Shown here: one piece after another, positions 7,008 through 14,607 of the stretch
Numbering within the stretch: position 1 is the first letter of the stretch
How the letters are laid out: the number at the start of each line of letters is the position of its first letter
From: Streptococcus lactarius
GTDB taxonomy: Bacteria; Bacillota; Bacilli; Lactobacillales; Streptococcaceae
Assembly (NCBI RefSeq): GCF_016642265.1
Contig: NZ_MRXX01000001.1
Span: forward strand, 14,822 to 39,515
Direction of reading: 5' to 3'
Length of the DNA stretch: 24,694 nucleotides
Made by a program: the position numbers and the translations under genes
Notes under the pieces: generated by a model
What the model saw: only the letters and a program-made list of their open reading frames with translations
What the model was told of the DNA's origin: nothing
Database searches by the model: none

Positions 7008-8237
7008 TTAACTTGGAGAAATTACATAATTACACAACCTAAAATACTTATCATCCTGTCCTTTTATTCTATCCTGTCCTTCTTTTAATATCTTTTCATC
7101 GATAAAAAATATGAAATTAGATAGAATATTGATTTTCTCATACTTACAAATTTCTCTAACATAAAGTTCAACTCCTTGAGCAGAAAAACCTTGTTGTAGT
7201 TGTAACATTTGTTCGTTGAAATTTTCTTTAAGAAACTCCTCAGTTCTTTTTTCAATAGAAAACCAGAATTGACTTCCATCTTCTCCATTTACATCTACGG
7301 GAAGACAAATATATCTCTTTCCTTCTTTAACAGTATTTTGGTGTTTTGAAAGAAGTGTCACATTCCTAACAAATCTTTCAAACTCATCTATGCTGTTTAT
7401 TTTGAAGCAAGAATACTCAAGTCTAGAGTCAAGATAAAGTTTTATACAGCGTTCTACTGTTTCACACTCCGTTTTTAACTCTTTCACTTTTCTATTTAAA
7501 GAAATCATTTCCTCATCAGTTAACTTACTTCTTTCTGATTCAGTTAATTTACTTTCTAGTTGAACTAGTTCTTTATACTGAACATGGATAGGTATATCTT
7601 CTAAATCATCAGTAATATATTTCACAATTAGTTGTTGAATCTCATTTCGATTAGTAATTTCTGGTACATCTTTTTTTACATCAATTTCAATGTTTAAACT
7701 TTTAGCTGATTGTTTGATTCTTTCACAATTATTTATTTTTACATTATCATTTTGGTGTGTCAATTCATCAATGTTATTTCCAAAACTATCAATTTGAGAA
7801 TGTGTAAGTGAATTGATAGTTAGTAGAGTAGCTATGTCTGCTTGTGAAAATTGCGAGGTTTCTTGAATTGTTTTTATTAATTGTTGATAAAGCTCATCCA
7901 TAAGACTAATAGATAAATCCTTATCTATATCTTCTTTGTCATCATATAACTTCTTTAAATAAGTTTTAAATTCTTCATAATCTTTATATTTACTATTCCA
8001 GTTATATTGAATTTTTATAAGCTCTTCAGAAACTTGGTTTTCCTCCCAGAACTTAGCTATACCCTCATAACTAGGATTTTCGCCATGTCTCTCCAATATA
8101 TATTTTTCAAAATCGTTTACTGCATTTTGAATTTTTTGGAGTTCAAGTATTTCATCTATTCCCAGCCCCTCTAAAAGCTTGTCCAAATCCATCCCAGTAA
8201 GATCACAGAAAAAAGATATTAATTTTTGTTTATCCAT
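7008..8237 (-). CDS. Unknown AT-rich gene inserted between parE and parC
   Basis: I do not recognise this 409-residue protein. It starts at MDKQKLISFFCDLTG; the same frame runs 45 codons further into parE, but that part is antisense-frame shadow. A weak AAGAGAG lies upstream, 13 bases after the parE stop, so it is probably co-transcribed with parE. The protein looks soluble and helical, rich in Glu, Lys, Asn and Ile, with no signal peptide or membrane segment. A likely coiled coil spans about 235-300 (ELVQLESKLTESERSKL onwards). The C-terminal third (about 310-400) looks more globular, with GKRYICLPVDVNG and QFWFSIEKRTEEFL. Base composition is strikingly low (about 28% GC in 7501-7560) against about 45% in parE and parC, which points to horizontal acquisition. 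No catalytic motif is evident. Confidence 0.8.
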   Translation of the reverse strand: MDKQKLISFFCDLTGMDLDKLLEGLGIDEILELQKIQNAVNDFEKYILERHGENPSYEGIAKFWEENQVSEELIKIQYNWNSKYKDYEEFKTYLKKLYDDKEDIDKDLSISLMDELYQQLIKTIQETSQFSQADIATLLTINSLTHSQIDSFGNNIDELTHQNDNVKINNCERIKQSAKSLNIEIDVKKDVPEITNRNEIQQLIVKYITDDLEDIPIHVQYKELVQLESKLTESERSKLTDEEMISLNRKVKELKTECETVERCIKLYLDSRLEYSCFKINSIDEFERFVRNVTLLSKHQNTVKEGKRYICLPVDVNGEDGSQFWFSIEKRTEEFLKENFNEQMLQLQQGFSAQGVELYVREICKYEKINILSNFIFFIDEKILKEGQDRIKGQDDKYFRLCNYVISPS

Positions 8238-8250
8238 ATGTTTTTCTCTC

Positions 8251-10200
8251 TTAAAACGCTGTCGTTTCTTCCAAGGTAAACTTAACGTTATCTTCGATCC
8301 ATTGGCGGCGTGGTGCTGCCTTATCGCCCATGAGAACGGAGACACGGCGTTCCGCACGAGCCAAGTCATCAATGGTGACGCGAATTAAGGTACGGGTTTC
8401 TGGGTTCATAGTTGTTTCCCAAAGCTGGTCTGCATTCATTTCCCCCAATCCTTTATAACGTTGGAGGGTTGCTCCACGGCCAAAGGTCCGACGCAACTCC
8501 TCTAATTCGCTATCTGTCCATGCATAGGCCACTTCTTCTTTCTTGCCTTTGCCTTTCGACATTTTATAAAGAGGAGGAAGCGCGATGTAGACATGTCCGG
8601 CTTCTACCAAAGGCCGCATATAGCGATAGAAAAAAGTTAGGAGCAAGGTCTGAATGTGGGCTCCATCCGTATCCGCATCGGTCATGATAATAATTTTGTC
8701 ATAGTTGGCATCTGCAACTGTAAAGTCTGCACCAACTCCTGCACCAATGGTGTAGATCATGGTGTTGATTTCCTCATTTTTGAGGATGTCACTCATATTG
8801 GCCTTCTCAGTATTGAGAACCTTCCCACGAAGGGGGAGAATGGCTTGGAACTTACGGTCTCGGCCTTGCTTAGCAGAACCACCAGCTGAGTCTCCTTCGA
8901 CTAGGTAGAGTTCGTTTTTAGCAGGATTTTTAGACTGGGCTGGGGTCAATTTACCAGATAGGAGCCCTTTGTCTTTCTTATTCTTCTTGCCATTTCGGCT
9001 TTCATCCCGCGCTTTTCGAGCTGCTTCCCGTGCATCCCGGGCCTTGATAGCTTTACGGATCAGACTGGAAGCCAACTCCCCATTTTCCATGAGGAAGAAG
9101 GTTAATTTATCCGAAACAATGCTATCGACGACTGGACGAGCCAGGGGACTCCCTAATTTGTCTTTGGTTTGTCCTTCAAACTGCAAATGAGCTTCTGGGA
9201 CCAAGATTGAAAGAACAGCAGACAAACCTTCGCGGTAGTCTGATCCTTCCAGATTCTTGTCTTTTTCTTTGAGAAGTCCGGTCTTTCTTGCATAGTCGTT
9301 CATGGCCTTGGTAATGGCTGTCTTCAGGCCAGTCTCATGGGTTCCGCCATCTTTGGTACGGACATTATTGACAAAAGATAAGATGTTATCAGAGTAACCA
9401 TCATTGTATTGCATGGCTACTTCTACCTGAAAACCATCTGACTCCCCATTAAAGTAGAGAACAGGTGTCAGGGTTTCCTTGTCTTCGTTCAAGTATTCAA
9501 CGAAATCCTGAACCCCATTTTCATAGTGAAAGGCCACATGGTTGTCTTCTTCCTTACGGAGGTCGGTCAGCGTCAGCGTCACGTCCTTAAGCAAGAAGGC
9601 TGACTCTTTGATCCGCTCAGCAATGGTATTAAATTTGAAATCTGTCGTTGAAAAGATGGTTGGATCCGGCATAAAGGTAACCTTGGTCCCGGTCTTAGAC
9701 TTGGGAGCCGTTCCTATCTTCTCAAGAGTAGTGACAGGCTTCCCACCATCTTCAAAGCGTTGCTTGTAGACAGCTCCATCACGGGTAATTTCTACCTCAA
9801 GCCAGCTAGAGAGAGCATTCACGACGGACGATCCCACTCCGTGAAGACCTCCAGATGTCTTATAGCCTCCTTGACCAAACTTTCCTCCAGCGTGGAGGAC
9901 CGTAAAGATCACCTCAACGGTTGGTTTACCCATAGCATGCATCCCTGTCGGCATCCCCCGTCCTTGGTCTACCACGGATAGTGAACCGTCTTTATTGATG
10001 GTCACATCGATTTGTGAGCCAAAGCCAGACAAGGCTTCATCGACTGCATTGTCAACGATCTCCCAGACCATATGATGCAAGCCGTTTCCATCGGTCGATC
10101 CGATGTACATCCCTGGACGTTTACGGACCGCATCTAACCCTTCTAGTACCTGAATGGCATCGTCATTATAATTATTAATATTGATTTCCTTTTTTGCCAC
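8251..10200 (-). CDS. parE: DNA topoisomerase IV subunit B
   Basis: ParE supplies ATP-driven strand passage to topoisomerase IV. The 649-residue length is standard. The GHKL ATPase domain shows EIVDNAVDEA (Glu47, Asn51), VVDQGRGMPTG (78-86) and GLHGVGSSVVNALS (118-131). The TOPRIM part carries LVEGDSAGGSAKQGR (about 430-445), the acidic MTDADTDGAH and YKGLGEMN. PLRGKVLN follows the EGDSAGG motif with no evident quinolone-type change. Translation starts at GTG (10198-10200) with AGGAGG upstream. It is divergent from plsY, has its own promoter, and is followed after 13 bases by the unknown AT-rich gene rather than directly by parC. Confidence 0.97.
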   Translation of the reverse strand: MAKKEININNYNDDAIQVLEGLDAVRKRPGMYIGSTDGNGLHHMVWEIVDNAVDEALSGFGSQIDVTINKDGSLSVVDQGRGMPTGMHAMGKPTVEVIFTVLHAGGKFGQGGYKTSGGLHGVGSSVVNALSSWLEVEITRDGAVYKQRFEDGGKPVTTLEKIGTAPKSKTGTKVTFMPDPTIFSTTDFKFNTIAERIKESAFLLKDVTLTLTDLRKEEDNHVAFHYENGVQDFVEYLNEDKETLTPVLYFNGESDGFQVEVAMQYNDGYSDNILSFVNNVRTKDGGTHETGLKTAITKAMNDYARKTGLLKEKDKNLEGSDYREGLSAVLSILVPEAHLQFEGQTKDKLGSPLARPVVDSIVSDKLTFFLMENGELASSLIRKAIKARDAREAARKARDESRNGKKNKKDKGLLSGKLTPAQSKNPAKNELYLVEGDSAGGSAKQGRDRKFQAILPLRGKVLNTEKANMSDILKNEEINTMIYTIGAGVGADFTVADANYDKIIIMTDADTDGAHIQTLLLTFFYRYMRPLVEAGHVYIALPPLYKMSKGKGKKEEVAYAWTDSELEELRRTFGRGATLQRYKGLGEMNADQLWETTMNPETRTLIRVTIDDLARAERRVSVLMGDKAAPRRQWIEDNVKFTLEETTAF

Positions 10201-10229
10201 AAGGAACCTCCTGTTTGTTCATCTTTTCT

Positions 10230-10258
10230 ATATTACAGTTTTTTAGGAAATTTTGCAA
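10230..10258 (-). promoter_or_regulatory. parE: Promoter of parE
   Basis: The minus strand has -35 TTGCAA (10253-10258), a 17-base spacer, and -10 TAATAT (10230-10235). It gives a leader of about 25 bases holding AGGAGG before the GTG start. Confidence 0.7.
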
Positions 10259-10372
10259 AATTTTTTCTCTTTATATGGAGATTTCTATATCTAAGTATAA
10301 AATGCTAGCTAAACACTTTCTTCAGATGTCACACTTGAACTACAAAAATTGCTTTTTCTATTGATGGCTTTT

Positions 10373-10381
10373 TGATATAAT
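10373..10381 (+). promoter_or_regulatory. plsY: Extended -10 promoter of plsY
   Basis: TGATATAAT is an extended -10 with a perfect TATAAT (10376-10381). No good -35 stands at 16-18 bases. The expected start of transcription falls on or within about 3 bases of the ATG codons at 10388 and 10391, so the mRNA from this promoter would have almost no leader. Confidence 0.65.
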
Positions 10382-10390
10382 GAAGGTATG

Positions 10391-11032
10391 ATGAAAGAAA
10401 TAAGTATTTTAATTTTGGCCTATCTGTTAGGCTCCATTCCTTCGGGATTATGGATTGGAAAAGTCTTTTTTAATATTAATTTACGAGAACATGGCTCAGG
10501 TAATACTGGAACGACCAATACCTTTCGGATTTTAGGGAAGAAAGCTGGGATCATCGTCTTTGCGATTGATCTCTTGAAAGGAACACTGGCAGTCCTTCTT
10601 CCGACTTTCTTTGGAATTCAGGGGATCTCACCAATGGTCTTTGGCCTCTTAGCTGTTTTAGGCCACACTTTCCCAGTTTTTGCTGGATTTAAAGGCGGAA
10701 AAGCAGTGGCAACTAGTGCTGGTGTCTTACTTGGCTTCTCGCCTGTTCTACTACTGATCTTAGCTGTGTATTTTGTAGCTAGCCTATATTTAACCAGTAT
10801 GATCTCGTTTTCGAGTGTAACTGTTGCTCTACTCGCCATTTTATCAGTCCTTCTTCTCCCTTTGACTGGATGGATCTTGCACGGTTATGATCCGCTTTTT
10901 ACAATCATTGTCTTGGCCTTAGCGACCTTGATCATTCTTCGTCATAAAGACAATATCCAACGGATCAAAGAGAAAAAAGAAAATCTCATCCCTTGGGGAA
11001 AGAACATCACCCACCAACAACCAAAAAACTAG
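10391..11032 (+). CDS. plsY: Acyl-phosphate:glycerol-3-phosphate acyltransferase
   Basis: PlsY transfers an acyl group from acyl-phosphate to glycerol-3-phosphate, the first step of membrane phospholipid synthesis in Gram-positives. The 213-residue integral membrane protein shows the three family motifs in order: [31 protein letters not shown], and [13 protein letters not shown], plus RHKDNIQRI near the end. About five to six hydrophobic segments are visible (roughly 3-22, 47-70, 73-92, 105-135, 137-158, 165-180). Two ATG codons stand in tandem; the second matches the length of the pneumococcal N-terminus. GAAGG lies very close upstream, at unusual spacing. It is the only plus-strand gene here, divergent from parE as in pneumococcus. 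Confidence 0.95.
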   Translation: MKEISILILAYLLGSIPSGLWIGKVFFNINLREHGSGNTGTTNTFRILGKKAGIIVFAIDLLKGTLAVLLPTFFGIQGISPMVFGLLAVLGHTFPVFAGFKGGKAVATSAGVLLGFSPVLLLILAVYFVASLYLTSMISFSSVTVALLAILSVLLLPLTGWILHGYDPLFTIIVLALATLIILRHKDNIQRIKEKKENLIPWGKNITHQQPKN

Positions 11033-11053
11033 AGCCTGCGCTCTAGTTTTTTT
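11023..11053 (+). terminator. Terminator of plsY
   Basis: AACTAGAGC and GCTCTAGTT form a perfect 9-bp stem around CTGC, followed by TTTTT on the plus strand. The stem includes the plsY stop codon. The A-run on the other side makes it symmetric, so it could also stop minus-strand readthrough. Confidence 0.9.
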
Positions 11054-11160
11054 GATTGGACTAAAAATAACGGCTTATTCCTTGTTCGGAACATCTTTTG
11101 TCTCTATTATACCATCTTTTATCCTTTCACAAAAAGAGCATTCAAAACGAAATTACAATA

Positions 11161-11311
11161 TTACCTTAAAAACTTTCCTTAGGTGAGTACGGACGTCAGC
11201 GAACTTCAAAGAAGTTCCATGACTTAGTTTTGAACCTAAGGTTTCAAAACTCCCGAGTTCTAGAAACAATAGTGTTTCTAGAACTTTTCTCACGGAGGAA
11301 AGTTTCGGTAA
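11161..11311. repeat. Cloverleaf-like inverted-repeat element, about 150 bases
   Basis: This non-coding block is closed by paired ends: TTACC/GGTAA (11161-11165 with 11307-11311), AAACTTTCCT/AGGAAAGTTT (11170-11179 with 11296-11305) and GTGAG/CTCAC (11183-11187 with 11289-11293). Inside are three hairpins. The first is GAACTTC/GAAGTTC (11201-11217), flanked by GTCA/TGAC. The second is AGTTTTGAA/TTCAAAACT (11226-11251). The third is GTTCTAGAAAC/GTTTCTAGAAC (11257-11284). The fold is a four-way junction on either strand. There are no good promoter boxes, so it may be a palindromic repeat or MITE-like element rather than an RNA gene. Confidence 0.6.
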
Positions 11312-11398
11312 ATTATTGATAATTTTTAAAATTAGAACTCATTTATATTCTTTGAACAATTACTAACATTAGTATACCAGAACCTAATTTGAGCACAA

Positions 11399-11427
11399 AA
11401 AAAGCATCCCAATTGGAATGCTTTTTT
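11399..11427 (-). terminator. Terminator of the YrdC-like gene
   Basis: Downstream of the stop at 11435, AAGCATTCC and GGGATGCTT pair on the minus strand around AATT, with one G-T pair, followed by TTTTTT. A T-run on the plus strand also makes it potentially bidirectional. Confidence 0.85.
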
Positions 11428-11434
11428 CTATTTC

Positions 11435-12220
11435 TTAATAGTACTCCCCTTGGCGGTAGTTCCAAGAGTTGAAATGATCAGATAAGTGCATCATGATCTT
11501 ATCGATATCCAATCCCTTACGGATCACGACTGGACAAGTATTGACAGAACGGCTGCCTGCTCCTTGTTCTGGAATGAGTTTACCTTCTGCATCCACCATA
11601 GAAACCATCACTCCTTGTTCATAGCGAGTTTCGACGGTCTTGTCTGGTTGGATAGAAGCTACATAGTCATCGGCTTCGATAACCAAGTCCACAGCACCTT
11701 CGATGCGCTCACCAATTCCTTCGACCTTCCCGCGATTTCCTTTCCCTGAAGGGTTAGCCGAAGAAGCATAAACCATCTTGCCTTCTTTTTCCCACATTTC
11801 TTTGGCGATTTGCTCACCAGCTTTCCCAAATTTAATGACAAAACAGCTGGTTCCACGAACGTCTGTCATGAGTTCTTCACGTCCATCTCCGAAGGCTTGC
11901 AATTTTGCATAAGCATCTTCGCGCCATGGAAGGATACAACCAAGCAAGATATCTTCATCCCAATGTTTTTGGTAGAAGGCTTCGATTTCAGGATTCAATT
12001 GTGCAAGGGCACGAAGTTCATCCATACTTCCGCAAAGAACTACACCAGGTTTGTTACGGTTGCGTTCTTTGGCTTCAAACTTCCGTTCCAAGCCGGCCTT
12101 GTCACTGGTCATGATGATGTAGCCGACTTTTGTAGGGCAGACGATACAACCACCCTCTCCCTTCAAAATATCAAATCCTTCTTGTGAAAGTGTTCCGTCC
12201 CATTGAATGTGTCTTGTCAT
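11435..12220 (-). CDS. YrdC/Sua5-type (YciO/YwlC) domain protein
   Basis: The 261-residue protein has a YrdC-like fold, the family that includes TsaC/Sua5, which makes threonylcarbamoyl-adenylate for the t6A modification of tRNA. Visible landmarks are CPTKVGYII (28-36; TsaC usually has PTDTVYGL), the basic cluster KERNRNKPGVVL (51-62) in place of KxR...KP, and YASSANPSGKGNRG (151-164) corresponding to SxNxSG. A C-terminal extension (about 200-261) has GAGSRSVNTCPVV and ends SWNYRQGEYY. The altered first motif and the extension suggest a paralogue rather than the housekeeping TsaC. ATG is preceded by AAGGAAAGAGA. It follows leuD after 98 bases but has its own extended -10 promoter and a CodY-like box, so it seems to be expressed with amino-acid genes. 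Its substrate is unknown. Confidence 0.85.
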   Translation of the reverse strand: MTRHIQWDGTLSQEGFDILKGEGGCIVCPTKVGYIIMTSDKAGLERKFEAKERNRNKPGVVLCGSMDELRALAQLNPEIEAFYQKHWDEDILLGCILPWREDAYAKLQAFGDGREELMTDVRGTSCFVIKFGKAGEQIAKEMWEKEGKMVYASSANPSGKGNRGKVEGIGERIEGAVDLVIEADDYVASIQPDKTVETRYEQGVMVSMVDAEGKLIPEQGAGSRSVNTCPVVIRKGLDIDKIMMHLSDHFNSWNYRQGEYY

Positions 12221-12250
12221 AAGTCTCTTTCCTTTTCTATTCTTTTTAGT

Positions 12251-12279
12251 AGTTTATCAAAAAATCATGAAAAATTCAA
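12251..12279 (-). promoter_or_regulatory. Promoter of the YrdC-like gene
   Basis: The minus strand has -35 TTGAAT (12274-12279), a 17-base spacer, and -10 TAAACT (12251-12256) preceded by TGA, an extended -10. A CodY box ends two bases upstream of the -35. Confidence 0.65.
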
Positions 12280-12281
12280 TA

Positions 12282-12296
12282 TATTTTCAGAAAATT
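12282..12296. promoter_or_regulatory. CodY box (14/15) upstream of the YrdC-like gene
   Basis: On the minus strand AATTTTCTGAAAATA matches the CodY consensus AATTTTCWGAAAATT except at the last base. It abuts the -35 of the promoter at 12251-12279, a position where binding should repress. Confidence 0.8.
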
Positions 12297-12318
12297 CATA
12301 ATTAAGTATACAATTTTA

Positions 12319-12909
12319 TCACTGCCAGTAAGCTGGCCGATTCTTCTCATATGCTGCGATCAAGTCTTCGTACTGAAGCGTAATCCCAATATCATCCAGC
12401 CCATTGAGCAATTTGTGCTTCCAATCTTGATCGATCTCGAAGCGAAACTCTCCTACAGGCAAAATGATCTTCTGCTCTTCCAAATCCACCGTTACTGGAT
12501 CTGTGGGCTTCAAGCTTGCCAGTTTTTGACGAACCTCTAGAGGTTGCACAATCGGCAGCATGCCATTATTTAGTTCATTATTGTAATGGATATCTCCGAA
12601 AGATCCAGCGATCACGACTTTAAAACCATAATCTGCCAATGCCCAGGCTGCGTGTTCCCGAGAGGAACCTGCCCCAAAATTGTCACCAGTGATCAAAATG
12701 GTTGCCTTGCGGTATTCTGGCTTATTAAAGATAAAATCTGGATCCTCGGTATACTGGTCATCCAAGTAGCGCCAAGCATACATGAGGTATTTCCCAAAAC
12801 CTTTTTTATCAATCAACTTCAAGAATTGCTTGGGGAGGATTTGGTCGGTATCGATATTATCGTTCATCAAGGGAACCGTTGTCCCCGTATAAATGGTAAA
12901 TTTCTCCAT
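12319..12909 (-). CDS. leuD: 3-isopropylmalate dehydratase small subunit
   Basis: LeuD pairs with LeuC to isomerise 2-isopropylmalate to 3-isopropylmalate, the second step of leucine synthesis. The 196-residue length is normal. Family motifs are [14 protein letters not shown] (18-31), [17 protein letters not shown] (75-91) and the swivel-domain region [20 protein letters not shown]. The ATG is preceded by AGGAGG. It lies 11 bases after leuC and ends the leu operon. No intrinsic terminator is visible after it, so some readthrough into the YrdC-like gene is possible. Confidence 0.97.
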   Translation of the reverse strand: MEKFTIYTGTTVPLMNDNIDTDQILPKQFLKLIDKKGFGKYLMYAWRYLDDQYTEDPDFIFNKPEYRKATILITGDNFGAGSSREHAAWALADYGFKVVIAGSFGDIHYNNELNNGMLPIVQPLEVRQKLASLKPTDPVTVDLEEQKIILPVGEFRFEIDQDWKHKLLNGLDDIGITLQYEDLIAAYEKNRPAYWQ

Positions 12910-12920
12910 GATTCCTCCTT

Positions 12921-14303
12921 TTACTCGACTTCTGGCAATTGGCGCACATCGACAAAGCGACCAGCAATTGCTGCTGCAGCGGCCATAGCGGGGCTACAAA
13001 GATGAGTTTTGGCCCCAAACCCTTGGCGATCTTCAAAGTTTCGATTGCTAGTAGAGGCACAGTGGACGCCATCCGGCACCTTGTCTGGGTTCATCCCGAG
13101 ACACATCGAGCAACCTGGATCACGCCATTCAAAGCCTGCATCCATAAAGATTTGATCCAAGCCCAACTTTTCAGCGGCATGCTTGACCGGACGAGAGCCC
13201 GGTACGACAATGGCTGTTAAGTTGGGTGCGATTTTTTTGCCTTTCACAAACTTGGCTGCCAGCTCTAAATCACTGAGACGCGCATTGGTACAGGAACCGA
13301 TAAAGATATAGCCCAATTCAATGTCTGCTGGTTTTTGACCAGGTTCTAAATCCATATAATGATAAGCCCGTTCATCATTCATGTCCCGAATCTCTGGGAA
13401 GGGTGTCTCAAAATCCACTCCCATAGAAGGATTGGTCCCCCAAGTCACCATCGGAGCTAGTTCAGATACATCCATACGGATGACCTTGTCATATACCGCA
13501 TCGTCATCACTGACCAGGGTCTTCCAGTCAGCTACTGCGGTCTCAAAATCACTTGGCACACATTCGCGTCCCCGAATGTAGTCAAAGGTCGTCTCATCTG
13601 GATTCATGATCCCCATTTTGGATCCAAACTCGATCGACATGTTGCAGATGGTCATGCGTTCTTCCATGGTCAAGCGATCAATCGCTTCCCCCCGATACTC
13701 TACGACATAGCCAACTCCACACGCAACACCATAGCGTGCTATCAAAGCTAAGATGTAATCTTTTGAATAGATCCCTTTTTGTGGGGTTCCGGTGAATTCG
13801 ACCAACATCTTCTTTGGTTTGACTTGCCAGATGGTTTGGGTGGCAAAGACATGCTCCACTTCACTGGTTCCAATCCCAAAGGCAATGGCACCAAAGGCTC
13901 CGTGGGTTGCGGTATGGCTGTCTCCACAGACAATAAATTTCCCAGGCTGGGTCCGACCGGTTTCAGGGCCTATCATATGAACAATCCCTTGTTTTTCTGA
14001 ACCGTGAGCTGCATGTTCGATCCCGAATTCTACTACATTCTCAGCTAATTTGTCAATCTGGGCCTTTGAAATGACATCTCGTATATCATAAATATTAACC
14101 GTTGGAACATTGTGATCAAAGGTTCCAAAGGTTAAATCGGGTCGGCGAACCTTGCGTCCTGCATCCCGTAATCCTTGAAAGGCTTGGGGACTCGTCACTT
14201 CGTGGATATAGTGTTGGTCCACATACATGAGTTGGGGTTGCCCTTCCACTCCTGTAATCACGTGGCGGTCCCAAAGTTTATCAAAGATAGATTTTCCACT
14301 CAT
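12921..14303 (-). CDS. leuC: 3-isopropylmalate dehydratase large subunit
   Basis: LeuC is the aconitase-family catalytic subunit that binds the [4Fe-4S] cluster and works with LeuD in leucine synthesis. The 460-residue protein shows the three cluster cysteines in the usual arrangement: Cys338 in [10 protein letters not shown], and Cys398 and Cys401 in [34 protein letters not shown] (126-151) is the aconitase signature region. The ATG has GGAG seven bases upstream. It starts 24 bases after the DUF1294 gene and ends 11 bases before leuD, so it is part of one transcript with leuA and leuB. Confidence 0.97.
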   Translation of the reverse strand: MSGKSIFDKLWDRHVITGVEGQPQLMYVDQHYIHEVTSPQAFQGLRDAGRKVRRPDLTFGTFDHNVPTVNIYDIRDVISKAQIDKLAENVVEFGIEHAAHGSEKQGIVHMIGPETGRTQPGKFIVCGDSHTATHGAFGAIAFGIGTSEVEHVFATQTIWQVKPKKMLVEFTGTPQKGIYSKDYILALIARYGVACGVGYVVEYRGEAIDRLTMEERMTICNMSIEFGSKMGIMNPDETTFDYIRGRECVPSDFETAVADWKTLVSDDDAVYDKVIRMDVSELAPMVTWGTNPSMGVDFETPFPEIRDMNDERAYHYMDLEPGQKPADIELGYIFIGSCTNARLSDLELAAKFVKGKKIAPNLTAIVVPGSRPVKHAAEKLGLDQIFMDAGFEWRDPGCSMCLGMNPDKVPDGVHCASTSNRNFEDRQGFGAKTHLCSPAMAAAAAIAGRFVDVRQLPEVE

Positions 14304-14327
14304 CGTCTTTCTCCATTTATCTTGTTG

Positions 14328-14606
14328 CTAGGGAATCCATCGAAGGATTAGAAAGAGGATACCTGCTAAGAGAAGGCTACTCATCCACCAGGTGGCTTGG
14401 AAATACCATTTCCGTACCTTGTGGTGAAAGAGATGCCCACCTAGAAGAGCTCCAAATCCACCAAGCAGCCAGCTCTCGAGTAAGAGGACCTTTTCAGGAA
14501 TCCGCCATCTGTTTTGGATGGCTTTTCGCTTATCTAATCCATAGGTCAGAAAGACCATACTATTCCAAAGAGCAATGACCATTAAACAGCGATCTCTCCA
14601 AGTCAT
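14328..14606 (-). CDS. DUF1294 membrane protein inside the leu operon
   Basis: This 92-residue protein fits the DUF1294 family, small membrane proteins of unknown function. The cytoplasmic loop YGLDKRKAIQNRWRIPE (22-38), the segment LLGGFGALLGGHLFHHKVRKWYF (47-69) and the overall size match what I know of the family. Three membrane segments are likely (about 7-23, 41-60 and 70-91). The start codon lies one base after the leuB stop (TAA-G-ATG) with only a weak AAGGAA upstream, so translation is probably coupled to leuB. Its place between leuB and leuC is odd for a non-enzymatic protein and suggests either co-regulation with leucine supply or a passenger insertion. The function is unknown. Confidence 0.85.
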   Translation of the reverse strand: MTWRDRCLMVIALWNSMVFLTYGLDKRKAIQNRWRIPEKVLLLESWLLGGFGALLGGHLFHHKVRKWYFQATWWMSSLLLAGILFLILRWIP

Positions 14607-14607
14607 C

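Noticed and set aside
8238..8372. N-terminal extension of the unknown gene into parE
   Set aside because: The 45 extra codons overlap the end of parE in another frame and look like shadow sequence. The ATG at 8237 lies just after the parE stop and starts a normal-looking protein.
11161..11311. CRISPR array or tracrRNA
   Set aside because: There are no repeated spacers and no cas gene; the arms are inverted, not direct, repeats.
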